This document shows positions 1 through 8,874 of a DNA stretch of 64,000 nt, in pieces (position 1 is the first letter of the stretch; the number at the start of each line of letters is the position of its first letter). The DNA lies in assembly GCA_965224605.1 (NCBI GenBank), contig CBDCZP010000006.1:186001-250000 (forward strand), given 5' to 3'. This DNA comes from HyVt-477 sp965224605 (lineage in GTDB: Bacteria > Pseudomonadota > Gammaproteobacteria > Thiotrichales > Thiotrichaceae). Under the pieces are notes generated by a model that saw only the letters and a program-made list of their open reading frames with translations, did no database searches and was not told where the DNA came from. The position numbers and the translations under genes are program-made.

Positions 1-824
1 TCAAGACAAATGCCTTCGAGCTCTACTGGGCTATCCAATATTCCCTTAGGACGCAGATGGTAGAAAACACCCGTATCAAAGTAGTAAAACTTTCTATGCT
101 GAGTTAAGCGGCGTTTGGCTCTTTTAGTAAAAACAGGCAGGCGAAAAGCAATTAGTAGGTCTTCAAGTATGGAGAAATAATTCTCTGCCACTTTTCTGTT
201 TATACCGGCTTCTCTGGCGATTTCTGTCACATTCAAGGATTCTCCTTGTGAATAGCTGGCAACTTCCATAAAACGACTAAAGGCGCCGATATTTCGAGTC
301 AACCCTTCCTGTTGAACTTCTTGTTCTAAATAGGTTTGAATATAGGCTTGCAGGTATTTTTGAGGGTTCTCTTCGCTAAAAACTGAAGGTAACATTCCGT
401 ATTTAAGCGCATGAAGCAGATTAAAGTCATCACCTACTTCCGTGCAGGTTAGTGGGAAAAATTGGTATTTCAAGGCTCTTCCAGCAAGTAGATTCACCTG
501 ATTCCGCCTAAGTTTTCTGGCACTTGATCCCGTCAGTACAAAATAGAGATCCTTTCTTTCCTCAATCAGGCGATGCACTTCATCGAGAAGGTTAGGGACT
601 TTTTGCACCTCATCCATAACAACCCAACCTTTGTAATCGGAGGGAATGTATTCTTCCAGACGATTTTCTGATCCTAACAAACGCCGAAGTAGCTCTGGTC
701 GTAAGAAATCCAGGTAGATGGCATCCGTAAAATGGGTTTTAAGCCATGTTGTCTTGCCTGTGCCACGCGAACCGAACAGGAAAAAACTTTTATTTTTAGG
801 TGGTTTGAAGAGTCTTTTATACAT
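1..824 (-). CDS. AAA-type ATPase with DUF4143 domain, 3' end off window
   Basis: Continuous minus-strand reading frame of about 274 codons, beginning at an ATG at 824 and still open at base 1, so the C-terminus is missing. Residues 18-27 form a Walker A P-loop (GSRGTGKTT); a Walker B-like stretch (VVMDEVQKVPN) follows around residue 70, then an LTGSSARKL sensor-type motif. The later part has the winged-helix and DUF4143 look (LNVTEIAREAGINRKVAENYF, then FYYFDTGVFYHL). This is the COG1373 family of predicted ATPases, common stand-alone genes with no firmly assigned role. They are often compared with toxin-antitoxin or stress modules, but no partner is visible here. A 17-nt palindrome lies just upstream of the start codon. 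Confidence 0.85.
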   Translation of the reverse strand, partial: MYKRLFKPPKNKSFFLFGSRGTGKTTWLKTHFTDAIYLDFLRPELLRRLLGSENRLEEYIPSDYKGWVVMDEVQKVPNLLDEVHRLIEERKDLYFVLTGSSARKLRRNQVNLLAGRALKYQFFPLTCTEVGDDFNLLHALKYGMLPSVFSEENPQKYLQAYIQTYLEQEVQQEGLTRNIGAFSRFMEVASYSQGESLNVTEIAREAGINRKVAENYFSILEDLLIAFRLPVFTKRAKRRLTQHRKFYYFDTGVFYHLRPKGILDSPVELEGICL

Positions 825-837
825 AATGGCGGCATTA

Positions 838-854
838 TGGACTTTAAAAGTCCA
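838..854. promoter_or_regulatory. 8+1+8 palindrome upstream of the ATPase gene
   Basis: TGGACTTTAAAAGTCCA is a perfect 8-bp inverted repeat around one base, 13 nt upstream of the ATPase start codon. A second small inverted repeat (ATAATG/CATTAT) overlaps the start. Its position suggests an operator or a hairpin in the leader; that function is inferred. Confidence 0.4.
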
Positions 855-958
855 TTTTACACTGTTTTTTGGAGTTTTAAAGCGCATTAATTCTTATTCT
901 TTGTTGTTAGCTGCTTTAGTCATCAGTAAGAAGAAATGCGTGGGCATTCTTAGAAGGT

Positions 959-2446
959 CTAGCTTTCAACACTTTGAGGATGCTGAAACATGTTATCAGC
1001 ATCGTATCGTCGTTTTAGTTGTTGCAAACGGGGATAGTTTTTGCCGTAATAGGACTGTTGCCAATTGGGAAGATCAATATCTGGATAATTTCTATAGTGC
1101 TTGTTAATTCCGTTTCCGGCGAGCATGGTTTGGATTACTTGCACGCTTTTAATAGCTCTAGCGCCTTGCGATGCCTTATCCCAATAAACTTGTAACTCTC
1201 CCAAAAACAGCTCTTTCCTGTGCGGGTAGGCTGCACTTGTTTCCAGTTGGGAGTTGTTAATTGCCCCCCCTAGAGTATTAATCTGTAATAACATACCGCG
1301 TTGTTGACGCATGCGTTGATGCATCTTGAGAAATACTTTATCCAAGTTTTTAAATGACTGGTAGTAACCCGCAGATACGTTTTTAAAATACAGTGGGCCT
1401 GGGCGTCCTTGATAGCGTTCGAGTGCTTCTAATAAAGGCTGCTTGCTCGGTGGATATACTCTGCTTGCTTTTGTTTTTAGTTTGCCCAATATCGATGTTA
1501 GTGCAGCGGAGGGTTGCTCTTTTGTATCGGTGACTAATATCGTCAATGCTTTATGGCCTAATATGTAAGAGCCATAACAACTGTCAGGTAATGTTTCCAT
1601 AAGCTTGAACCACAATTGTGCAAGCTGCTTGGCTTTGTTTGAATCCAGTCGGTAGAACTTGAACAGATAGGAAGTGAAATTACTCGGAGCGGGCTGTGTC
1701 TTAAAAACGAATTGTGTGGTGACACCATAATTACCATTACCACCGCCTTTGCTACCCCATAATAATTCATCATTCCCTCTGGATTGATGGATGTTTGCTT
1801 TGCCATCCACTAATCGTGTCGTCAACAAATGATCACAGGTCAAACCCATCTCTCTGGCAAAGAATCCATAACCTCCCCCCAGTGTCAGCCCACCCAAGCC
1901 GACACCTCCGCATGAACCTGCCGGTAAGAGTCGGTTGAATCCAGCCAGATACGCATAGACGTCAGCCAGTTTACATCCGGGTTCAGCGGTTAATGTTTTA
2001 GTTGCTGGGTCATAAAGGAGTTGATTCATTTGGGATAGCTCAATCACTAAACCGTTATCATTAACAGAATAACCTTCCAGGCTATGTCCGCCGCTTTTAA
2101 TGGCTACAGGTAGTTGGTAATAACGTGCATAGTGGACTGCTTCTTGAACGCCTTTCTCATCAAAACACACCGCAATAACTTTCGGTGAGGCCTGTATGCG
2201 TTTGTTAAAGGGCTGTTTATATTTTTCATATTCAGCATCATCACGCATGAAATAGATAACATGATCGGAGGTTGCTGGTGGATGGGTCTTTTTTGTTGTG
2301 CTGGTGGTGCTAGTGGTGGTTTTAGTCGTTTGGGTTGGGTTGTCTTTAACCGTTTCAGCTTTATAACAACCTGGAATACCTAGCCCAAGTGCTATAGATG
2401 TGAGTAAAAAATGCCGACGAGATATACCTTTTTTTTGATTGTCCAT
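959..2446 (-). CDS. FAD-linked oxidoreductase, berberine-bridge-enzyme type, Tat-exported lipoprotein
   Basis: Predicted 495-residue secreted flavoenzyme. The N-terminus has a twin-arginine signal (SRRHFLL, residues 9-15) running into a lipobox ending at Cys27 (GIPGC), then a Thr-rich linker (about 37-54). The PCMH-type FAD domain carries GGH at 119-121, whose His is the usual 8-alpha-histidyl attachment site, and GSCGG with Cys179 where bicovalent family members form the 6-S-cysteinyl bond. The C-terminal BBE motif (YYGKNYPRL and YDADNMFQHPQS) is present. Members oxidise sugars, alcohols or alkaloids using O2; the substrate here is unknown. A good Shine-Dalgarno (GGGAGGG) precedes the ATG. 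It appears to be transcribed alone, and FAD would be acquired before Tat export of the folded protein. Confidence 0.88.
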   Translation of the reverse strand: MDNQKKGISRRHFLLTSIALGLGIPGCYKAETVKDNPTQTTKTTTSTTSTTKKTHPPATSDHVIYFMRDDAEYEKYKQPFNKRIQASPKVIAVCFDEKGVQEAVHYARYYQLPVAIKSGGHSLEGYSVNDNGLVIELSQMNQLLYDPATKTLTAEPGCKLADVYAYLAGFNRLLPAGSCGGVGLGGLTLGGGYGFFAREMGLTCDHLLTTRLVDGKANIHQSRGNDELLWGSKGGGNGNYGVTTQFVFKTQPAPSNFTSYLFKFYRLDSNKAKQLAQLWFKLMETLPDSCYGSYILGHKALTILVTDTKEQPSAALTSILGKLKTKASRVYPPSKQPLLEALERYQGRPGPLYFKNVSAGYYQSFKNLDKVFLKMHQRMRQQRGMLLQINTLGGAINNSQLETSAAYPHRKELFLGELQVYWDKASQGARAIKSVQVIQTMLAGNGINKHYRNYPDIDLPNWQQSYYGKNYPRLQQLKRRYDADNMFQHPQSVES

Positions 2447-2572
2447 GGATACAGCCCTCCCAAGCCTCCTAGTCCCTATTAAGGGTTTGCATGGTTCTTG
2501 ATAAAGAATAGGCTAATATCACATGGATTGTAGTTTTTTTAGATGCAACAGGACAACAGAATGTAGAGCCGG

Positions 2573-2785
2573 TTAAGACTTTAACGGCTCAATAAGATAC
2601 TCAAGACCATTTAGCTTTATTTCGATAGCCAGCTTCATTAGCATACCAAGCTGTCCGCTTGGCATTCCTTTACCTTCAAACCAAAGCAGATAAGCTTCGG
2701 GTAAATCAATCAGTAACCTGCCTTCATATTTACCGAAAGGCATTTCCCATGTGGCTAGTTTTTTTAAGTCTTCTGGCTCAAACAT
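2573..2785 (-). CDS. DUF3820 family small protein
   Basis: A 70-residue soluble protein with the compact DUF3820 signature: a MPFGKYEG stretch, then DLPEAYLLWF and a C-terminal LIEPL. The family is widespread in gammaproteobacteria, and some members are labelled putative quorum-sensing-regulated virulence factors, but no biochemical role is established. It lies 9 nt downstream of the FUN14-like gene on the same strand, so the two probably share a transcript. Length is typical for the family. Confidence 0.8.
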   Translation of the reverse strand: MFEPEDLKKLATWEMPFGKYEGRLLIDLPEAYLLWFEGKGMPSGQLGMLMKLAIEIKLNGLEYLIEPLKS

Positions 2786-2794
2786 ACCCTAAGA

Positions 2795-3112
2795 TTAGCC
2801 AAATTTAAGACCGGTTGCAAAACCCGCCACAGCACTTAGTCCACGGCTGGTGATATGACTTAATCGTTCGGTTAAGAAACCAAAAAAGCTTTTCATGCTA
2901 TTGACCACCATAGCGGTGGTATCGGTTAGACCTTCATCCGTTAGCGTAGTGAAGCCGTAATATTCTGTCGCAAACATGACGACAATAGCCACTCCACCCA
3001 TAAAGAGAGCAAATTTTAGCGCTTTCTTGGCAAAATAACCGACGGCTAATCCAATGATAAAGGGCATTCCGACATTACCCAGCAAAAAGCCTTGTAAATT
3101 ATCCGTATTCAT
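2795..3112 (-). CDS. FUN14 domain-containing small membrane protein
   Basis: A 105-residue protein with two or three hydrophobic segments: about 13-28 with a glycine-rich IIGLAVGYFAKKALK pattern, 32-48, and a weak C-terminal one (SAVAGFATGLKFG). The glycine zipper followed by KKALK is characteristic of FUN14 proteins, whose eukaryotic relatives sit in the mitochondrial outer membrane. Bacterial members are small inner-membrane proteins of unknown role. AAGGA lies about 10 nt before the ATG. It is followed closely by the DUF3820 gene and preceded by the terminator of sat, so it starts its own unit. Confidence 0.75.
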   Translation of the reverse strand: MNTDNLQGFLLGNVGMPFIIGLAVGYFAKKALKFALFMGGVAIVVMFATEYYGFTTLTDEGLTDTTAMVVNSMKSFFGFLTERLSHITSRGLSAVAGFATGLKFG

Positions 3113-3190
3113 TTTATCTGCGATCCTTAAATGTTGCTCTTTCTACTTTTAACTTTCTTCACTAAAACGATTCAGTCTTAAGTAGGCATA

Positions 3191-3224
3191 AAAACCCTAG
3201 CAGCTACATGCTGTTAGGGTTTTT
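3191..3224. terminator. Rho-independent terminator after sat
   Basis: AAAACCCTAGCAGC and TGCTGTTAGGGTTTT form a near-perfect stem with a 4-5 nt loop; A- and T-tracts on both sides make it potentially bidirectional. It lies about 45 nt beyond the sat stop codon and upstream of the FUN14 gene. Confidence 0.85.
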
Positions 3225-3267
3225 AGTTGTAATACTCAACCCACTAAATGGGCTAGTAGCTACGTAA

Positions 3268-4452
3268 TTACAGGCTTTGGTAATACTCAATCAAAATCTT
3301 AGCGACTTCAGGACGAGAGAATTCTTTAGGTGGCGCTTCGCCATTACCCAGCATTTCACGAACTTTAGTGCCTGATAGAAGCACAAAGTCATCTTTTTCA
3401 TGATCATCTACTTCACGCATCATCACAACTTTGTTTAACTTCTTAGACCAAGCTGTGTGGTCTGCCATGAACATTTCGATTTCCATTGCGCCTTCTGGCA
3501 CTTCATCATCAAAGATAGTCTGCGCATCAAAGTCACCATAGTAGTCACCTACTCCAGCATGGTCACGACCAATAATGAAGTGCGTAGCACCCATATTTTG
3601 ACGGAAGTAAGCATGAAGGACTGCTTCACGTGGCCCAGCATAAAGCATGTCGTAGCCATAACCTGTCACCATCGCGCTGTTTTCAGGGAAGTAAACTTCA
3701 ACCATTTTACGAATAGATGCATCACGAACCGGTGCAGGGATATCACCGTCTTTAAGTTTGCCCAGCAGCATGTGAATAACCAGACCATCACAGCCAAGGC
3801 GATCCATTGCCATATGACAAAGTTCTTCATGTGCTAAATGCATAGGATTACGTGTTTGGAAAGCAACAACCTTTTCCCAGCCCTGCTTAGCAATTGCTTC
3901 ACGAATTTCAACCGCAGTACGGAATGTGTCAGGAAATTCAGTCTGGAAGTAGCTGAAATTCAATACTTGGATGGGGCCAGAAATAGCTGTTTGTCCCTGA
4001 CTATTGAAAGCCGAAACACCTGGATGCTCCATATCATCAGTACGATAGACTTTATCCGTCATCGTTTTCATTTGAGCATCTGTAACTTCTTCAATCGCAT
4101 CCACATCCATGACGGCAATAACGGGGTTGCCGTCTACATTTGGGTCACGTAATGCGATACGTTTTGCATCACCCATTGCGTCTGTATTTTCAAGTAAGCA
4201 TAGAACAGGAACAGGGAAGAACGAACCATCTGATAAGGTCATCTTTTCAGCTGCGCCCATCGCATCAGCTACATTCATGTAACCTTTCAATGGATTGAAA
4301 TAACCACCGCCCATCATCACTGCATTAGCGGCAGCTTGTGAGCTGATGACTACTGAAGGTAGAGATTCAGCTTCTTTACTGAGCTTTTCATGTTCAGCAA
4401 CATCATAGACGAAGCGTGGTTGTAGTTCGTCAGAACCAATTGGTTTAATCAT
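3268..4452 (-). CDS. sat: ATP sulfurylase (sulfate adenylyltransferase), homo-oligomeric type
   Basis: A 394-residue enzyme interconverting ATP plus sulfate with APS plus pyrophosphate. It has the N-terminal PUA-like domain and the catalytic domain with QTRNPMHLAHE (about 199-209), GRDHAGVG and the late SGTKVREML motif. This is the single-polypeptide Sat, not CysN/CysD. In sulfur-oxidising gammaproteobacteria it runs in reverse, making ATP from APS; that direction is inferred. The frame opens upstream at 4542, but I place the start at 4452 because GAGGAAATAAGG lies just before this ATG, the MIKPIGSDEL N-terminus matches relatives, and the upstream extension overlaps a promoter-like region. 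No aprAB or cys gene is adjacent; a strong terminator follows. Confidence 0.95.
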   Translation of the reverse strand: MIKPIGSDELQPRFVYDVAEHEKLSKEAESLPSVVISSQAAANAVMMGGGYFNPLKGYMNVADAMGAAEKMTLSDGSFFPVPVLCLLENTDAMGDAKRIALRDPNVDGNPVIAVMDVDAIEEVTDAQMKTMTDKVYRTDDMEHPGVSAFNSQGQTAISGPIQVLNFSYFQTEFPDTFRTAVEIREAIAKQGWEKVVAFQTRNPMHLAHEELCHMAMDRLGCDGLVIHMLLGKLKDGDIPAPVRDASIRKMVEVYFPENSAMVTGYGYDMLYAGPREAVLHAYFRQNMGATHFIIGRDHAGVGDYYGDFDAQTIFDDEVPEGAMEIEMFMADHTAWSKKLNKVVMMREVDDHEKDDFVLLSGTKVREMLGNGEAPPKEFSRPEVAKILIEYYQSL

Positions 4453-4524
4453 CCTTATTTCCTCGTGTCTACGACCCAAGTGGGAGTAGTGGTAGTTAAA
4501 ATTTGCTGTTAAATAATAATGATG

Positions 4525-4560
4525 AGCATTATACAAAAGCATTACAACAAGAGCATTACA
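4525..4560 (-). promoter_or_regulatory. Triple AGCATTAYA direct repeat at the sat promoter
   Basis: AGCATTATA (4525), AGCATTACA (4538) and AGCATTACA (4552) recur at 13-14 nt spacing upstream of sat. Read on the minus strand, the first contains a consensus -10, TATAAT (4533-4528), about 75 nt before the sat ATG. No good -35 lies at 17 nt, which suits an activator- or repressor-controlled promoter. The regulatory role is inferred. Confidence 0.45.
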
Positions 4561-5013
4561 ATATTATTTGGAGCTAAAAAAATAGGGTACTTCATGAGCG
4601 TATAGACTGAGGTATTATTCCTCAAATTCATAGCACGTTATAAATAGTTAATGGTTAGTTTTTTGCCCAGTTAGGCTGTAAGCCAAGTGGGTCTGCCTAA
4701 CAAACTGGCAAAGATTACTATCATTGCCCTCTTAAGTACAGGGCAGAAAAAACATATAGATAATATTTATATGTCATTATAAACAATGTGTTGGTTTTTT
4801 ATACGTGTGATATTTTTTTATAAAACAACCATATATAATCAGCAAGCACTTTATAAAAGTTATGCAATTATTGAAGCCTTCAATTAATCTGATGTAACAT
4901 TTATCAATAGCGCTCATCACTACAAACAACAAGCCCCCTATAAAAACAATATTGTAAATTCTAATTTGTGGAGTTGCTTTGTGGTTAACGGCTCAATTAG
5001 ATATTCAAGCCAA
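4561..5013. other. Long AT-rich intergenic region upstream of sat
   Basis: About 450 bases without a convincing gene, between sat and the phosphoesterase (both minus strand). The one notable structure is an imperfect hairpin at 4664-4710: TGCC..GTTAGGC pairs with GCCTAAC..GGCA, with an internal GCC/GGT-type stem. It could be a leader RNA element or a decayed repeat. The rest is AT-rich with several TATA-like strings. Confidence 0.4.
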
Positions 5014-5508
5014 TTATCCTTCTTCGCTAAAACGGTATTCTTTGACTTCCCACTCCGGCTCACTGCACGTTAGTACTAGGCAGGATGGTCCGCCTCGTGT
5101 TCTTGTTCTTCCCGCTGCACCCGGGTTAATGATCCATGGTAGTTCATCCTTGTCTTGTAGCATTTTATGGGTATGTCCGTAGACGATGACTTTTGCATCA
5201 GGGTAGGATTTTCTGAGAGAGTCATGGCTGGGTTGATGTATGCCGTGTTCGTGCCCATGCTCTATGGCTACTTTACCCCCAGGTAGGTCTATTTCCAGAC
5301 TATTAGGAATATTCCCCGCGTTTAAATACATATCATTATTACCCGCAACAGCATAAATCTTACCTGTTTTAGGTTGCATCGCTGTCAAAATGTCTTCACT
5401 ACAAATGTCTCCCGCATGAATAGCATAGTCACATTCGGTAATGAGGTTAGCGATGCGCGCATCTAAATGTGCATGCGTATCGGAGATGATGGCTACTGAT
5501 ATGGTCAT
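5014..5508 (-). CDS. YfcE/MJ0936-type metallophosphoesterase
   Basis: A 164-residue calcineurin-like phosphodiesterase. All metal-ligand motifs are visible in order: DTH (10-12), GD (33-34), GNND (56-59), GHEH (85-88) and GHTH (111-114), followed by NPGAAGRTRT. The short length without insertions fits the YfcE/MJ0936 group, which hydrolyses phosphodiesters with two Mn or similar ions; the physiological substrate is unknown. It stands alone on the minus strand, divergent from mutL across a 333-nt gap. Confidence 0.9.
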   Translation of the reverse strand: MTISVAIISDTHAHLDARIANLITECDYAIHAGDICSEDILTAMQPKTGKIYAVAGNNDMYLNAGNIPNSLEIDLPGGKVAIEHGHEHGIHQPSHDSLRKSYPDAKVIVYGHTHKMLQDKDELPWIINPGAAGRTRTRGGPSCLVLTCSEPEWEVKEYRFSEEG

Positions 5509-5841
5509 AGGTTTTTGAGTCTTAAAATTATTCAGATGTTACGTTTTTACAAGGAACCGTTGCACGAATTTGCACGAAAGATATGACGGATAGAAAAGGC
5601 TTGAATTTTCCATATTGTAAAAGCAATGGAGTGTACAGATAAAAACATAGGCGGGCAAAGGGTGGTTATAGTTAGGCAATAGCTGGGGCTACAAAAGCAT
5701 GAAGGTTAATTATTGACTAAAGATATAAAGTGGATGAGATCTTTTAGGTGGCATAAAGGTCAGTATGATGACATTAGAGGCATTAAAGTAAGCCTTAGTA
5801 TTTTGACATCTGCTTTATTTGATGCTTAAGTCATACCCCAA
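5509..5841. other. Divergent intergenic region, phosphoesterase/mutL
   Basis: 333 bases between divergently transcribed genes. It should contain both promoters, but I see no clear consensus -35/-10 pair, repeat or RNA gene. The stretch just before mutL has no strong Shine-Dalgarno. Confidence 0.4.
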
Positions 5842-7674
5842 ATGTCTATTAAACAACTTCCTTCACATCTTATCAATCAAATCGCCGCAGGTGAGGTGGT
5901 GGAGCGCCCGTCTTCGGTGCTTAAAGAGTTAGCTGAAAACGCTCTTGATGCTGAAGCTACAGAAATTATTATTGATATTGAGCAAGGCGGATTAAAACGT
6001 ATTCGCATTCGTGATAATGGAGTGGGCATACCGAAAGACGAACTTCAACTCGCACTCAGTCGTCACGCTACCAGTAAAATAGCTAGCCTTGATGACCTTG
6101 AACATGTCACCAGTTTAGGATTTCGCGGAGAGGCATTACCCAGCATTGCTTCCGTATCACGACTCATTCTCACATCACGCAGTAAAGATGCAGAAAGCGC
6201 TTGGACGTTAACCGAAACAACCGATGAAGAGAAGATGGAGCCAGAGCCTAGCTCTCATCCCATCGGCACGACTATCGAAGTCCGTGATTTGTTTTATAAC
6301 ACACCCGCCAGACGTAAGTTCCTAAAAACAGAACGTACTGAATACAAGCATCTGGAAGATGTGGTTAAAAAAATGGCTTTAAGCCGTTTTGATACTGCGA
6401 TAGAACTACGCCACAACCAAAAGACAACACTAATGTTGCGACCTGCCACGACACAGGAAGAGGCGGATAAGCGTGTAGCGCGAATTACCGGTAGCGCCTT
6501 TATGGAGCAATCTCTTTATATTGACTATGAAGCTTCAGGGATACGACTATGGGGTTGGATCGGCCTGCCTACCTTTTCTCGATCACAATCCGACTTACAA
6601 TTTTTCTATGTCAACAACCGCATTATTAAAGATAAAGTAGTGACTCATGCGGTACGCCAATCTTATCGAGATGTGCTTTATCATGGACGACATCCCGCCT
6701 ATGTATTGTTTATGGAGTTAAATCCAGAGAATGTGGATGTAAATGCACATCCCACCAAGCATGAAGTACGGTTTCGTGAAGCACGACTGGTGCATGACTT
6801 CTTATATAGAACGCTGCATCAGGCACTCGCCGATGTCCGTCCAGATGCAGACTCTGCCATGCAAAACGTTGAGCGACCTGATTTGCCATCACAGCAGTCA
6901 TCCAATACAAACACGGCCTACTCACCCCAGCAAGGGCGTCTAGGCATGCCCGTAAATGAACAACTGGCTACCTATCAAAAACTGGGTCAACCTTATATTC
7001 CTGCATCGGCTCAATCAAGCTCATTGTCATTTCCAGGCAGTTCACTTCCTGCCCCATCACTACCTGTACAAACTGAAGAAGATAGTGATGTGCCTCCTTT
7101 GGGTTATGCACTAGCCCAACTCCATGGCATTTATATACTCGCTGAAAATGCCAATGGCTTAGTGTTAGTGGATATGCACGCCGCTCATGAGCGTATAACC
7201 TATGAATCTTTAAAAAACAGCCATACTGAAGATGCTATCCGCTCTCAACCTTCATTAGTGCCACTTGCTATTAGTGTTAGCCAGAAAGAAGCCGACTTTG
7301 CTGAAGAGTACGAAGAAACATTTGCTCAACTGGGCTTTGGTATTAATCGCCTTGAAGCTGAAAAAATTGTCATTCGCGCCACACCGACCTTATTAAGAGG
7401 TGCCGATATAGAGACGCTAACTCGTGACGTACTCTCTGACTTGATTACTCATGGCAATAGCGATCGGGTTAATACACAAATCAATGAAATATTATCCACC
7501 ATGGCGTGTCATGGTTCTGTAAGAGCCAATCATAAGCTATCACTCCCAGAAATGAATGCCTTATTACGAGACATGGAGCGCACTGAGCGCAGCGGCCAAT
7601 GCAATCACGGGCGCCCTACCTGGACACAAATGAGTATTGACCAACTAGACAAGCTGTTTATGCGAGGTCAGTAG
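5842..7674 (+). CDS. mutL: DNA mismatch repair protein MutL
   Basis: A 610-residue GHKL ATPase that couples MutS mismatch recognition to strand incision. The N-terminal ATPase motifs are clear: ENALDAEA (about 32-39), DNGVGI and GFRGEALPSI. A Pro/Ser/Gln-rich linker spans roughly 345-410. The C-terminal dimerisation domain keeps the endonuclease motif in the form DMHAAHERITYE, which fits DQHA(X)2E(X)4E, plus the later ACHGSVRAN and CNHGRPTW metal-site motifs. It should therefore nick DNA itself, as in Pseudomonas, rather than depend on MutH as in E. coli. Its stop overlaps the GTG start of miaA by one base (translational coupling). The gene order mutL-miaA-hfq-hflX is conserved in gammaproteobacteria. 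Confidence 0.97.
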   Translation: MSIKQLPSHLINQIAAGEVVERPSSVLKELAENALDAEATEIIIDIEQGGLKRIRIRDNGVGIPKDELQLALSRHATSKIASLDDLEHVTSLGFRGEALPSIASVSRLILTSRSKDAESAWTLTETTDEEKMEPEPSSHPIGTTIEVRDLFYNTPARRKFLKTERTEYKHLEDVVKKMALSRFDTAIELRHNQKTTLMLRPATTQEEADKRVARITGSAFMEQSLYIDYEASGIRLWGWIGLPTFSRSQSDLQFFYVNNRIIKDKVVTHAVRQSYRDVLYHGRHPAYVLFMELNPENVDVNAHPTKHEVRFREARLVHDFLYRTLHQALADVRPDADSAMQNVERPDLPSQQSSNTNTAYSPQQGRLGMPVNEQLATYQKLGQPYIPASAQSSSLSFPGSSLPAPSLPVQTEEDSDVPPLGYALAQLHGIYILAENANGLVLVDMHAAHERITYESLKNSHTEDAIRSQPSLVPLAISVSQKEADFAEEYEETFAQLGFGINRLEAEKIVIRATPTLLRGADIETLTRDVLSDLITHGNSDRVNTQINEILSTMACHGSVRANHKLSLPEMNALLRDMERTERSGQCNHGRPTWTQMSIDQLDKLFMRGQ

Positions 7675-8675
7675 TGAGCAGCCTTGATCAAAAACGAGAC
7701 CAAAACCAAGATAACGACAAAGAAAAAGAAAAAAATCTGCCACCATGCATATGCATTATGGGTGCTACCGGTACAGGAAAAACCGAACTTGCTGTTGAAA
7801 TGTGCAAGCACTTTCCGGTCGAAATAATCAATGTGGATTCTGCACAGGTTTACACTCAGATGGATATCGGTACTGCCAAGCCCGATAAAGCAACACTCGA
7901 ACTAGCTCCGCACCGACTACTGGATTTTATCGATCCCTCTAAAGCTTATTCAGCCGCTGATTTCCGCACTGATGCACTGCGTGAAATGAAAGAAATAACT
8001 GACACTGGCAATATACCCTTATTAGCGGGTGGCACTATGTTGTATTACCGAGCCTTACTAAATGGTATTGCGCCTCTACCTTCGGCTGATCCAGATGTTC
8101 GAGCAAGACTTAGTGCAGAAGCAGCAGAAAAAGGCTGGTCTTTTCTACACGAACGTCTTAACGAAATAGACCCCGAAGCTGCTGCTCGCATTCATCCCAA
8201 CGATCCACAGCGTATTCAACGCGCACTTGAAGTTTATGAGATCACCGGTACACCTTTAACTACCTTGCACAAAGAAGCCAAACCACAGCCACTTCCTTGC
8301 CGGGTAATAAAATTCGCACTTGTTCCGCGAAACAGAGAAGTCTTGAGAGAACGACTAGCACTCCGCTTTGAAGACATGCTAGAACGAGGTTTAGTCAATG
8401 AAGTTGAAAAGCTTTATGCCAGAGAAGACTTAGATATTGAGCTTCCTGCTATGCGTTCCGTAGGTTATCGACAAATTTGGGAATATCTTGATAGTCAAAG
8501 GGTGGGTGAAAATGACTACAAACTGATGAAAGAACGTGCTATCGTCTCAACCAGACAACTAGCAAAAAGACAATTAACATGGTTGCGCTCGGAGAAAGAA
8601 GTAATTCAACTGTTCATGGAAGATGACAATATAGCAGTGATGAAAAGCAAAATTAGGGGCTTTTTAATCAACTAG
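7674..8675 (+). CDS. miaA: tRNA dimethylallyltransferase
   Basis: A 333-residue enzyme that prenylates A37 of tRNAs reading UNN codons, using dimethylallyl diphosphate. The P-loop GATGTGKTEL is near residue 29, followed by the family motifs NVDSAQVYTQMDIGTAKP, GGTMLYYRALLNG and PAMRSVGYRQ. The N-terminus carries a short charged extension (about 20 residues rich in Asp, Lys, Glu and Gln) before the conserved core. The start is GTG, overlapping the mutL stop by one base, with GAGG upstream. It is the second gene of the mutL operon. Confidence 0.97.
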   Translation: MSSLDQKRDQNQDNDKEKEKNLPPCICIMGATGTGKTELAVEMCKHFPVEIINVDSAQVYTQMDIGTAKPDKATLELAPHRLLDFIDPSKAYSAADFRTDALREMKEITDTGNIPLLAGGTMLYYRALLNGIAPLPSADPDVRARLSAEAAEKGWSFLHERLNEIDPEAAARIHPNDPQRIQRALEVYEITGTPLTTLHKEAKPQPLPCRVIKFALVPRNREVLRERLALRFEDMLERGLVNEVEKLYAREDLDIELPAMRSVGYRQIWEYLDSQRVGENDYKLMKERAIVSTRQLAKRQLTWLRSEKEVIQLFMEDDNIAVMKSKIRGFLIN

Positions 8676-8874
8676 ACACTACCATTAGGCATTAAAGTCT
8701 TCACTATTTAAACAGTGAATTATACTATTCCTCTCGCTCGACAATAAAATATCATTATCAAACAGCTTCTTTCTGCTTGTAGCTATGTAGCATTAAGCCA
8801 ATTAATAATAATGTATAAATTAACCAACTAAAATTAAATAACTAAAAATCCCCAATAAGCCAGGAGTTAACATG
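8676..8874. other. miaA-hfq spacer
   Basis: About 200 AT-rich bases holding the likely hfq promoter. The only structure seen is a 20-nt near-palindrome at 8700-8719 (TTCACT...AGTGAA around TTTAAA). No consensus -35/-10 stands out. Confidence 0.35.

Noticed and set aside
4453..4542. Longer sat start at 4542
   Set aside because: The extra residues overlap the -10 and direct repeats, and the ATG at 4452 has a better ribosome-binding site and family N-terminus.
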